Assembly: GCA_947494975.1 (NCBI GenBank)
Contig: CANLXA010000002.1
Span: 496,001 to 560,000 of the forward strand
Direction of reading: 5' to 3'
Source: an uncultured Roseicyclus sp.
GTDB taxonomy: Bacteria > Pseudomonadota > Alphaproteobacteria > Rhodobacterales > Rhodobacteraceae
Length of the DNA: 64,000 bases
Shown: piece after piece, positions 17,846-26,263 of the stretch
How positions within the stretch are numbered: position 1 is the stretch's first letter
Layout of the letters: every line of letters begins with the position of its first letter
Made by a program: the position numbers and the translations under genes
Notes under the pieces: model-generated
What the model was told of the DNA's origin: nothing
Seen by the model: only the letters and a program-made list of their open reading frames with translations
Databases searched by the model: none

Positions 17846-19281
17846 CCTCCCACCACATCGGGTTCGAAATATACGTGCTTGGTTTCCAGGAAGTCGGCGA
17901 GACCCTCGGGGCCGTGCAGCCGCCCAAGCCCGGATTGCCCGTAGCCACCGGTTTCGGCCTCCGCAAAGAGCCGCAGATGCGCATTGACCCAGATGGTGCC
18001 CGCCCGGATCGCGCGGCTGACGCGCAGGGCGCGGGACCCGTCAGCGGTGAAGACCGAGGCGGCCAGCCCGTAGGAGGTTGCGTTGGCCTTGGCGACGGCT
18101 TCGGCTTCATCTGCGAAGTTTTCGAAGGTGACGATGGGGCCGAACAGTTCTTCTTGCACAAGATCGGAGGTTACATCATCGATCCCGAACAGGGTGGGGG
18201 TGATGAAGGCGCCCTGATCGGAGGCCTCTCCGCGCAGGATCATCCGGCCCTCGTCACCCGCGCGCACGACCAGCCCTTCAAGCCGCGCCCGGTTGTCGAG
18301 GTCGATGATCGCGCCGCATTCGCTGGAGGGATCCGCCCCGGGGCCGACCCGGATCGCGCCGAGGGAGGCGGCCATCCGGGCCTCGAGATCGGCGGCGATG
18401 CTGTCATGGACAAGGATGCGGGCCACGGCCACGCACATCTGCCCTGCAATGGGCAGCACGCCATGGGTGATCTCACGCGTCGCGCGGTCCAGATCGGCAT
18501 CGGCGAAGACGAGGGCGGGGGCCTTCCCGCCCAGTTCCAGCCCGACGCGTTTGAGGGTTTTGGCGGCGCCTTCCTGGATCAGTTTGCCGGTCCGGCTTGA
18601 TCCGGTGAAGGAAATCACGTCGATATCCGGGCTGGCCACCATGGCCTGCCCGACGGTGATCCCATCCTCGTTGACGGAATTGACGACGCCGGGCGGCAGG
18701 GACGGACAATCGGCCAGGCATTCCATGATGCGCGCATGGACCATCGGCGTTTGTGCGGCGGGCTTGATCACGGCCGTGCAGCCGGCGGCAAGCGCGGGGG
18801 CGAGCGAGCGGATCAGCAGAGTGACCGGCGCGTTCCACGGCACGATGATGCCCGCGACGCCCGCGGCCTCCCGCGCGAAGAGCGACAGCTGGCCCGGTGC
18901 GATTTCCTGCATCGTGCCGCGGATATTGCGCGCAAGCCCCGCGTAATACCGGCTTTCCGAGATCCCGGCCATGGTCTCGCCCATCGCTTCCTTCCGGATC
19001 TTGCCGTTTTCGGCCACGACCAGATCGGCGATCTCGTCCTTCGCGGCCTCCAGGGCAGCGGCGATTTCAAGGAGTGCCTGTGCGCGCAGGCGCGGGGAGG
19101 CGGCCCAGTCGCCCGCATCGAAGGCGGCCTTGGCGGCCGAGGCCGCCTCATCGGCCAGCGCGGTGGTGCCGGGATGGTAGTGCCCGACCGTGCGGCCATC
19201 CGCCGGGTTCAAACTGTCGCGCAACGCGCCGCCATCCGCGCGCCACGCGCCACCGATGAAATGTCTTGCCGGATTGGTCAT
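17842..19281 (-). CDS. NAD(P)-dependent aldehyde dehydrogenase
   Basis: A 479-residue ALDH. PWN150, KPA at 173-175, FTGSS at 225-229, E249 in LELGG and catalytic C283 in AGQMCVAVAR are all present. It lies between the IclR regulator and the flavin monooxygenase and overlaps the latter by 4 bases. The divergent ThDP enzyme is of the 2-oxo-acid decarboxylase type, so this ALDH may oxidise the aldehyde that enzyme releases. The substrate is inferred from context only. Confidence 0.92.
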   Translation of the reverse strand: MTNPARHFIGGAWRADGGALRDSLNPADGRTVGHYHPGTTALADEAASAAKAAFDAGDWAASPRLRAQALLEIAAALEAAKDEIADLVVAENGKIRKEAMGETMAGISESRYYAGLARNIRGTMQEIAPGQLSLFAREAAGVAGIIVPWNAPVTLLIRSLAPALAAGCTAVIKPAAQTPMVHARIMECLADCPSLPPGVVNSVNEDGITVGQAMVASPDIDVISFTGSSRTGKLIQEGAAKTLKRVGLELGGKAPALVFADADLDRATREITHGVLPIAGQMCVAVARILVHDSIAADLEARMAASLGAIRVGPGADPSSECGAIIDLDNRARLEGLVVRAGDEGRMILRGEASDQGAFITPTLFGIDDVTSDLVQEELFGPIVTFENFADEAEAVAKANATSYGLAASVFTADGSRALRVSRAIRAGTIWVNAHLRLFAEAETGGYGQSGLGRLHGPEGLADFLETKHVYFEPDVVGG

Positions 19282-19291
19282 TCTGCGGTCC

Positions 19292-20035
19292 TCATGCGTC
19301 TTCGATCTCCTTGCCGTCGGCCTCGATCGCCTCCTCCGAGATTGCCCGGGCGGCCTTGCGCACGGCGTCGTTCAGCGCGGTTGTGTCGAGCGCCTCGTAA
19401 CGCTCCGTTCCCATGCTCACGCAGATCGACGCGAGCGGGTGGCCACCGGTATCGAGGATCGGGGCCGCCGTGCCGACGATGCCGGGCGTAACCTCCCAGA
19501 AGGCGGTGGAGACTCCGTCGCGACGCACGTCCTTAAGGGCGGCGCGGATCGCATCGGCATCGGCGCGGGCGCCCAGGATCGCGTCTTGCCGCCGCTTCGG
19601 CAGATGCGCGAGGATCACCTTCGCCGCCGCCCCGGCCGCAAGCGGCATGGGCCGCCCGCGCGGATAAGACGTGCGCGCGGTGGCATCCCGACTGGCCGAG
19701 GCGACGCAGAGCAGCTTGTCCCCGTACCATTGCACGACGAAGGCGGTGCCGGGGAACCGGTCGGCCAGCGCATCGAGCCAGGGCTGGCTTCGCGCGACAA
19801 TCGGGTCGGAGGCGCGGACGAGAAAATCCAGCTCCACCACGCGGGGCCCGAGGCCGAACCGGCCGCCCGGCAGCGAGGTCAGGAAGCCGGTATCCTTGAG
19901 GAGTTTGAGGTAGCGATAGAGTGTTGGCCGCGAGTAACCCAGCCGGTCCATCATTTCCGCCGGGGACCAGGCGAGGCGCTCCTCGGTGAACAGATCGAGG
20001 ATCGACAACAACCGCTCTCCACTGCCCCGGCTCAT
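19292..20035 (-). CDS. IclR-family transcriptional regulator
   Basis: A 247-residue regulator with an N-terminal winged helix (about 3-62; SRPTLYRYLKLL recognition helix) and a C-terminal IclR effector domain (about 70-235). ATG 20035 is chosen because it overlaps the TRAP permease stop in an ATGA; an ATG 30 bases upstream would overlap the permease more. IclR proteins of aromatic catabolism usually act on a divergent or own operon with an aromatic acid effector. It is embedded between transporter and enzymes on one transcript, so autoregulation through the 22.9-23.1 kb promoter is likely. Confidence 0.9.
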   Translation of the reverse strand: MSRGSGERLLSILDLFTEERLAWSPAEMMDRLGYSRPTLYRYLKLLKDTGFLTSLPGGRFGLGPRVVELDFLVRASDPIVARSQPWLDALADRFPGTAFVVQWYGDKLLCVASASRDATARTSYPRGRPMPLAAGAAAKVILAHLPKRRQDAILGARADADAIRAALKDVRRDGVSTAFWEVTPGIVGTAAPILDTGGHPLASICVSMGTERYEALDTTALNDAVRKAARAISEEAIEADGKEIEDA

Positions 20036-21969
20036 GTCACGGCCTCCGCACGGCGATTGCGCCACAGATCGATGCCCATCAGCACCAGGCCGATACAGAC
20101 GCCCGCGATATCCGTCAGCATGGCGCCGTCAAAGGCGGCGGCGGGAACCAGGGCGGCCAGCCCGGCCACAGCGAAGCCGATCCGCATGGCGGGGCCGAGG
20201 GGGCCCGAGAAATACCCTGCCAGGGCGCAGGAGACGAGCCAGACGCCAAGCGTTGCCGTTGCGATGGCCCATGCGATGTCGACGGGCGCCCCGATCATCA
20301 GGAGCGTGGGGGAGGCCACGAAAAGGAACGGGATCACATAAGCCAGCCAGCCGAACCGCATCGCCGCCCATCCGGTGGCCATGGCGGGGGCCCGTGCGAT
20401 GGACGCCGCGGCGAAGGCCGCCAGAGCGATGGGGGGTGTGATCATCGACATCATCCCGAAATACAGCACGTAAAGATGCGCCCCGATGGGCGAAATCCCC
20501 ACCTCGATCAAGGCGGGGGCCACCAAGGCGGCAAGCAGGACATAGACGCCAAGGGTTGGGAGGCCCATGCCCAGAACGATACAGACAAGCGCCGACAGGA
20601 CCAGCAGCAGCACCGCGCTGCCGCCGCCGATCTGCACCAGCGCGTAGGTCAGGTTGAAGGACAGGCCGGTCACGTTCAGGACGCCGATCACGATGCCCGC
20701 CGCTGCGGAAATCAAGATGATCTCCACCACGGCCAGCCCGCAGCGCGACAGGGCGCCGAAGATCGCGCCAAACGTCGGGCGCGCACCGCGATAGCCGATT
20801 GCCAGCGACGTCAGGATCAACGTCGCCGCCGCCCAGATCGCCGCGCGTTCCGGCTGATAGCGTTCCCAGAACAGCAGGTAGATTAGCACCGCGAAGGCAA
20901 GCAGGAAATGCAGCCCCCGAAAGACCGTCCGCCCCTCCGGGATCTCGGAGGCGGGCACAGCGCGAATGCCGAGCTTGGCGGCCTCCATATCCGCCTGGAT
21001 GAACAAGGCGACATAGTAGAGGAGCGCGGGAACAAGCGCCGCCAGAACGATCTCGGAATAGGGAACGGCCAGAAATTCGGCCATCAGGAACGCCGCGGCC
21101 CCCATGACGGGCGGCATCAATTGCCCGCCGGTCGACGCCACGGCCTCGATCGCCGCAGCCTTGTGGCCCGGATAGCCATCGCGCTTGATCATCGGGATCG
21201 TCACGACACCGGTGCCCACCACATTGGCCACGGCCGAACCCGAGATGGAGCCGAAGAGGCCGGAGGCCAGAACCGCGATCTTCATCGACCCGCCCCGGAA
21301 GCGACCCATGCCAAGCATCGCGGCATCGGTGAAAAACGTCGACCCGCCGGTGATCGCCAGCAGGGTACCGAAGAGAATGAAGGCCACGACAACCGTGGCC
21401 GCCACCGAGATCGGCAGGCCAAGCATCCCGTTGGAATCGAGCGCCATGTAGCCAGCCAGCAATTGCCAATTCTGCGCGCGGCCCTGCAACCGGCCCGGAA
21501 GCGCATCGCCAAAGAGCGCGTAGAGCAGGAACACGACGATGATCGCCACAAGGGCCCACCCCGTGGCCCGGCGCAGCGCCTCAAGCGTCAGGACCAGGAT
21601 GACGAGGCCGGGCACCCAGACCTCGGCGGAGCGGGAGAAGATCTGCAAGACAAGGCGCGGGTAATGGTAGGCCACGTAACTCATCGCGACGAAGGCGATG
21701 AGGGCGAGGCCCGCGTCGATCCATGGCACGCGGTCGCGCTCGGCCTCCCGCCGCGCGGGCAGCGACAGGTAGGCCAGCGGCAGGGCCAGGGCGAGGATGG
21801 CCGCGAAGAGCTGCTGCGGATAGAGGTTCAGCCCGATACTGCGCTGGACCGACAGCGCCCACCCCATCGCCAGAAGCGTGATGAGCGCGGCCAGCCCCTG
21901 TGCAACAGGCCGCCAGACGCGGGCGGGCAGGCCGGAGCCGCCGCCCGTCGATGTCGTTTCTGTGGTCAA
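20032..21969 (-). CDS. TRAP transporter fused permease (DctQ-DctM fusion, TAXI type)
   Basis: A 645-residue membrane protein with about 17-18 predicted helices. The N-terminal part (about 1-170) corresponds to the small DctQ-like unit and the remainder to DctM, with GSISGSAVANVVGTG and STGGQLMPPVMGAAAFLMAEF (first hairpin) and GMGLPTLGVYVL and MSMITPPIALAAFAAASIA (second hairpin). Such fusions work with TAXI-type binding proteins, and one is encoded 15 bases upstream. The transporter imports an organic acid in exchange for Na+ or H+. Confidence 0.93.
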   Translation of the reverse strand: MTTETTSTGGGSGLPARVWRPVAQGLAALITLLAMGWALSVQRSIGLNLYPQQLFAAILALALPLAYLSLPARREAERDRVPWIDAGLALIAFVAMSYVAYHYPRLVLQIFSRSAEVWVPGLVILVLTLEALRRATGWALVAIIVVFLLYALFGDALPGRLQGRAQNWQLLAGYMALDSNGMLGLPISVAATVVVAFILFGTLLAITGGSTFFTDAAMLGMGRFRGGSMKIAVLASGLFGSISGSAVANVVGTGVVTIPMIKRDGYPGHKAAAIEAVASTGGQLMPPVMGAAAFLMAEFLAVPYSEIVLAALVPALLYYVALFIQADMEAAKLGIRAVPASEIPEGRTVFRGLHFLLAFAVLIYLLFWERYQPERAAIWAAATLILTSLAIGYRGARPTFGAIFGALSRCGLAVVEIILISAAAGIVIGVLNVTGLSFNLTYALVQIGGGSAVLLLVLSALVCIVLGMGLPTLGVYVLLAALVAPALIEVGISPIGAHLYVLYFGMMSMITPPIALAAFAAASIARAPAMATGWAAMRFGWLAYVIPFLFVASPTLLMIGAPVDIAWAIATATLGVWLVSCALAGYFSGPLGPAMRIGFAVAGLAALVPAAAFDGAMLTDIAGVCIGLVLMGIDLWRNRRAEAVT

Positions 21970-21984
21970 GATGGCGGCCCGGAC

Positions 21985-22935
21985 CTACTCGATGCCCATC
22001 TCGTCGTAGAATTGGATGGCCCCGGGATGGAATTCCGCCACACCGGGATCGCCGCGCATATTTTCGGGCCGGAAGGCGCGCATCGGGGGAAAGGTCTCTC
22101 CCATCACGGCGGCATTGTCGTGCAGCGCCCTTGTGAAGGCGTAGACCACGTCATCGGGTACGTTGGCATGGGTGAAAATCACTTGCGGGAACGCGATGAA
22201 CGTGCCGTCCTCCATGATCCCCGGCAGCGCGCCTGCGGACATCTCCATGAAGAACGCGGTTGGCCAGTGTTCCCGCGCGGCGGCCAGCGCCTCATCGCTG
22301 GGATCGGCCACGGGCAGGGCGCGCAGCCCGCCAACGGCGGCGTCGGCCTCGCGCACCTTGCCCGCGCCATGGGCGAAGTAGAAGGCCACGGCATCGCCCG
22401 CCATGAAGGCATCACCGCCCGCCACCACGGAGGTGACGTTGATCGGCTCCACATCGTCGCGGGTCAGGCCAGCGGTGGCGTAATAGGCCGCAAGCTGCGG
22501 CAGGATCGTGTTTTGCGCGGTGTACCCGTCGGTCACCGGCTGCCCGGCGAGGCCTGCGAGATCGGTGATATCGCCATCAGCGCGCACGAAGAAGGCCGTC
22601 ACCAGCGGTTGCAGATGCGCCACGACGCGGATCTCGGGGTTTTCGACACCGTTCCACCAGGCATCGCCGCCAAGCGCGTAGTTGATCTCCTGCAAATTCG
22701 CGACGCCGAATTCGATGCCGCCGGAATTGACGAAGGGGATGTACTGGTTCGGGCTGGTGGCGGGCTGGATGGTGGTATCCACGCCACCGGCATTGGCGGC
22801 ATTGGCCACGGCGGTTCCGATATTGTGGAACAGCGAGCCCGGGTTTGACGTGGCGACCCCCACGGTCTGCGCCGCGACAGGCGCGGCGATGGTGATTGTG
22901 GCCGCAACGATTGCGCCGGTGATCCAATTCTTCAT
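21985..22935 (-). CDS. TAXI-family TRAP substrate-binding protein
   Basis: A 316-residue periplasmic protein with a Sec signal (about 1-22, VAA-QTVGV). The mature N-terminus reads VATSNPGSLFHNIGTAVANAAN, the TAXI-family pattern of a nucleotide-like GxxxxxxG start. I chose ATG 22935 because AGGGAGGA lies at a normal distance upstream and the signal peptide begins there. It is the first gene of the minus-strand unit TAXI, fused permease, IclR, ALDH, monooxygenase. Confidence 0.92.
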   Translation of the reverse strand: MKNWITGAIVAATITIAAPVAAQTVGVATSNPGSLFHNIGTAVANAANAGGVDTTIQPATSPNQYIPFVNSGGIEFGVANLQEINYALGGDAWWNGVENPEIRVVAHLQPLVTAFFVRADGDITDLAGLAGQPVTDGYTAQNTILPQLAAYYATAGLTRDDVEPINVTSVVAGGDAFMAGDAVAFYFAHGAGKVREADAAVGGLRALPVADPSDEALAAAREHWPTAFFMEMSAGALPGIMEDGTFIAFPQVIFTHANVPDDVVYAFTRALHDNAAVMGETFPPMRAFRPENMRGDPGVAEFHPGAIQFYDEMGIE

Positions 22936-23014
22936 GTGGTCTGATCCTCCCTGAATTCGACCGGTTGCAGGCGGCGTCGGGTCTATCGCTCCGATCTTGT
23001 TCCACCAAAATCCC

Positions 23015-23039
23015 ATATTATGAGAATTCTGGAGAATAT
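23015..23039. promoter_or_regulatory. Near-palindrome in the divergent TAXI / ThDP-enzyme promoter
   Basis: The stretch has ATATT at one end and AATAT at the other with an AGAATTCT palindrome inside. It is the most AT-rich part of the 204-bp divergent spacer. It is a reasonable IclR operator or promoter core; no direct evidence of binding. Confidence 0.35.
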
Positions 23040-23139
23040 CGCTTGCGGATAGCCCGCCTGCAAGACATTTTGCACGGAGGCGGACCTGACCGGGGATGAT
23101 CCCCCCTCGGGCCGCGGCTGACGCGGGGAGGGCATCGGC

Positions 23140-24858
23140 ATGTCAGAGACCGGATCCGTTGCGGCCCCGGAGACCGGAGCGGAGGCCCTGCTGTTGGGTC
23201 TCAAGGCACAGGGCGTCGATTACATCTTCGCCAATGCGGGCACGGATTTCCCGCCGATCATCGAAGCCTATGCGACCCTGCCCGCCGATGCGGTGCCGGA
23301 GCCCGTCACGGTCCCCCATGAAACCGCGAGCGTGGCCATGGCGCATGGCCATTGGCTTGTGACTGGTAAGCCGCAGGCGATGATGGTGCATGTGAATGTC
23401 GGCCTTGCCAATGCGGTGATGGGGGTGATCAACGCGGCCTCCGACAACGTTCCTGTCCTGATCATGTCGGGGCGAACCCCATTGACGGAGGAGAACCGGC
23501 CCGGCCACCGGATGTCGCCCATCCATTACGGGCAGGAGATGTCGGACCAGACCGCGCTGGTGCGGGACGCGACCAAGTGGACCTACGAGATGCGCTATCC
23601 CGAGCAGGGCGGCGCGCTGGTGGGCCGGGCGCTCAGCATCGCGACGACGGCGCCCGAGGGGCCGGTCTATCTCAGCTTGCCGCGTGAGCCACTGGCCGCG
23701 GCGATCGAAGGCGCTATGCCCGCGCCACAGGATCCCGCCCGGCCTGCTGCGACGCCCGCGGCCCCGGATCCGCTGGCCATTGCGGCCCTGGCGGAGGAGA
23801 TCGCAGCCGCCAAGCGCCCGCTGATCATCTGCCAGCGTGGCGATCCGGCGGGCCACCTCGGCGCGGCTTTGGGCGATTTCGCGCGGGATTACGGCATCGG
23901 TGTTGCCACGCCCTTCGCCACCCGCACAGTGCTGGCCTCGGATCATCCGTGCCTTGTCGGCTACCGCGTGGATGACGCGCTGAAGGACGCCGACCTGGTG
24001 ATCGTGCTCGACAGTCCGGTGCCGTGGCTGGCCGCGTCGCAGGGGCCTGCTGATGCCGCCCGGATCGTTCACATCGCGCCGGACCCGCATTTCGCGCGGA
24101 TGCCGGTGCGGGGCTATCGGACGGATCTCGCCATCGCCGCCGATCCGGTTCTGGCGCTCGACGCGCTGCGGGTGGCGCTCGGGGCCCCGACCGATGCCGC
24201 AACGGCGCGAGTATCGGCTCTCCGCGTGGCGTCGGACCAGCGGCAGGCGGCGCTTGCCGCGCGGGCAGCGGACAGTGCCAGGATCGACCCGATGGGGGCC
24301 GAATGGCTGAGCCACTGCGTTGGGCAGATCCTGGGCGAGGACGGTGTCGTGTTCTCGGATCTCGGGATCCTGCCGTCTTTCATGGACCTCAAGGGCCCCA
24401 ACCGCGTGTTCATCTCGCCCCATTCCGGCGGGCTGGGATGGGCGATGAACGCCGCCCTTGGTGCGCAGCTGGCGGACCGGGACCGCCTTGTTCTGGCCTG
24501 CGTGGGCGACGGTTCCTACATGTTCGCCAACCCGGTCGCGGCACACCAGATTGCCGAGGCGCTGCACCTGCCGATCCTGACCATCGTGAAGAACAACGCG
24601 ATGTGGAATGCGGTGCGACGGTCCGTTCTTGACAGCTATCCGGAGGGCGCCGCGGCCCGGGCGAATGCGATGCCGCTGACTGCGCTCGACCCGTCCCCCG
24701 ATTTCCGGCAGGTCGCGCGTGCCAGCCGCGCCCATGCCGAACGGGTGGAGAAGGCCGCCGATCTGCCCGGCGCGCTCACCCGCGCACTGGAGGTCATCCG
24801 GACCGAACGCCGCCAGGCGCTTCTGGACGTGCGGGTGGCCGTTTCCGATGCCCACTGA
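23140..24858 (+). CDS. Thiamine-diphosphate-dependent enzyme (acetolactate synthase / benzoylformate decarboxylase type)
   Basis: A 572-residue ThDP enzyme with the three-domain layout: PYR domain (about 12-180, catalytic Glu in VPHETAS), central domain (about 200-345) and PP domain (about 370-560). The ThDP/Mg signature GDGSYMFANP...VKNN is complete. Enzymes of this group decarboxylate or ligate 2-oxo acids. The gene is divergent from the TRAP-TAXI operon and followed by a TauE exporter. With the ALDH and aromatic hydroxylase opposite, a benzoylformate-decarboxylase-like step is possible but not proven. Confidence 0.88.
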   Translation: MSETGSVAAPETGAEALLLGLKAQGVDYIFANAGTDFPPIIEAYATLPADAVPEPVTVPHETASVAMAHGHWLVTGKPQAMMVHVNVGLANAVMGVINAASDNVPVLIMSGRTPLTEENRPGHRMSPIHYGQEMSDQTALVRDATKWTYEMRYPEQGGALVGRALSIATTAPEGPVYLSLPREPLAAAIEGAMPAPQDPARPAATPAAPDPLAIAALAEEIAAAKRPLIICQRGDPAGHLGAALGDFARDYGIGVATPFATRTVLASDHPCLVGYRVDDALKDADLVIVLDSPVPWLAASQGPADAARIVHIAPDPHFARMPVRGYRTDLAIAADPVLALDALRVALGAPTDAATARVSALRVASDQRQAALAARAADSARIDPMGAEWLSHCVGQILGEDGVVFSDLGILPSFMDLKGPNRVFISPHSGGLGWAMNAALGAQLADRDRLVLACVGDGSYMFANPVAAHQIAEALHLPILTIVKNNAMWNAVRRSVLDSYPEGAAARANAMPLTALDPSPDFRQVARASRAHAERVEKAADLPGALTRALEVIRTERRQALLDVRVAVSDAH

Positions 24859-25606
24859 CCCCTTGGCCCTTGCATTGGCGGTGGCAGGCATCCTGATCGG
24901 CGGGGTGATGAAGGGCGCCACGGGGGCCGGCGCGCCGGTGATCGCCGTCCCGATGCTGGCCCTGGCCTTCGATGTGTCGACGGCGGTTGCGATCTTCACG
25001 ATCCCCAACCTGCTGTCCAACGGGTGGCAATCCTGGCAGTATCGAGACCACCAGGCGCCCGATGGCTTCACGCGGGCGCTGGCCCTTGCCGGCGTCGGTG
25101 GAGCGGTGGCCGGAACCCTGCTTCTGGTTTCGCTTCCGTCGGCATTTCTCGAAGGTCTGGCGGCGCTGGTGATCTGCGCCTACATCGGGTTCCGCCTTGC
25201 CCGGCCGGGATGGAGCCTGTCCTGGGCCGCGGCCCGCAAAAGCGTCTGGCCCGTGGGCGCGGCGGCGGGCGTGCTCCAGGGCGCGATCGGTGTGTCCGCG
25301 CCGATCTCTGTCACATTTCTGAACGCGATGCGGCTGGACCGGCTGCAATTCGTAGCGACCATCGCGATCTTTTTCCTGGCGATGTCTTTGGTTCAGATTC
25401 CGATGATGGCGAGCTTCGGCCTGATGACGCCACGTGTGGCGCTGCTTGGGCTCGGGGCCTTCGCGCTGATCGTGGCCGCCATGCCGGTCGGCGCCGCCAT
25501 CGCCCGCCGCTTGCCGCCGCAGGCCTTCGATTGGCTGATCCTGGGTCTGCTGGCCGTGGTCGCAATGCGCCTGGGGCTTTCGGCCTTTGCCCCTTCCGCA
25601 GCCTAG
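24848..25606 (+). CDS. TauE/SafE-family sulfite/organic anion exporter
   Basis: A 252-residue membrane protein with about eight helices in two repeats. GVMKGATGAGAPVIAVPML in the first helix pair and GVLQGAIGVSAPISV in the second are the paired TauE signatures. It starts inside the last 11 bases of the ThDP gene, so translation is coupled. TauE proteins export sulfite, sulfoacetate or other small anions. Here it may export a product of the ThDP pathway. An 'exporter' role is by family. Confidence 0.9.
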   Translation: MPTDPLALALAVAGILIGGVMKGATGAGAPVIAVPMLALAFDVSTAVAIFTIPNLLSNGWQSWQYRDHQAPDGFTRALALAGVGGAVAGTLLLVSLPSAFLEGLAALVICAYIGFRLARPGWSLSWAAARKSVWPVGAAAGVLQGAIGVSAPISVTFLNAMRLDRLQFVATIAIFFLAMSLVQIPMMASFGLMTPRVALLGLGAFALIVAAMPVGAAIARRLPPQAFDWLILGLLAVVAMRLGLSAFAPSAA

Positions 25607-25657
25607 GCATTTCGGAATGCCTGCATGGCAGCCGCGCGACGCCAATCGACGCCCATT

Positions 25658-26105
25658 TCAGATGATCAGATGGATGCTGAGGGCGATGGGCGGCAGGCAG
25701 ATATCAAGCACGAAATTGGTGCCCGCAAGCATAAGCTGAAGCCTTGCCCAAGGCCTTGCGTACCGATGAAAGCGGTAATGATGACCCTGCAAAACGCGAC
25801 CACGATGGCCTGGTTGAAACCCGCAAGAACCGTAGTCCTGGCCGGGGAATGTAGACGGGGCGCAACATCTGGGCGCGGGAGCATCCGCTGATCTTTCCGA
25901 CCTGCGCCACGTCGGGTCAGACCTTCTGGAGGCCCAGGATGTTCATCAGGATCATTGGCGGACTGGCATGGATCGCCGCCGCCACGGCGCCTGCGGTGGG
26001 CCCACCCCGAGGAGGATCAGTGCCGGACGCAGATGGTTGAAAAGGCAGGGTTTGCTCGACGGCCAGAACCGGTTTGATCGTCTGTTCGAAGGCGGGATAT
26101 CTCAG
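25658..26105 (-). pseudogene. Decayed glycine-betaine/choline ABC permease (ProW-like) remnant
   Basis: Reading the minus strand in several frames recovers consecutive parts of a ProW-type permease in the right order: KPVLAVEQTLPF (near 26060-26100), GPTAGAVAAIHASPPMIL then a TGA after LGLQKV (near 25915-26010), PDVAQVGKISG and RAQMLR (25870-25915), VLAGFNQAI...AFIGTQGLG (25740-25835) and a hydrophobic end stopping at 25658. At least three frame changes and one in-frame stop separate the blocks. No binding protein or ATPase gene is nearby. It is a dead gene; its start is not recognisable. Confidence 0.72.
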
Positions 26106-26263
26106 GCCGATATGGCCATCGCGCCAGGAGACAGGGGATTGCCAACGGACACGGTCAAGGGGCCCTCAACCATTGGTGCGATCCACAACCGGTTCGAAGC
26201 GCCCAAGCCGGTGCGCCACGTCACGGGGTTCGCCTGAGCTGATCGTCGCGGCCCCCTGCCGCC

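Noticed and set aside
20908-22848. 646-codon open frame antisense to the TRAP-TAXI genes
   Set aside because: Product is rich in His, Arg, Gly and Gln in the manner of an antisense shadow; the minus-strand frames are clear transporter proteins.
25625-25891. 88-codon plus-strand frame after the TauE gene
   Set aside because: It is antisense to the ProW-like pseudogene blocks, which explain the sequence better.
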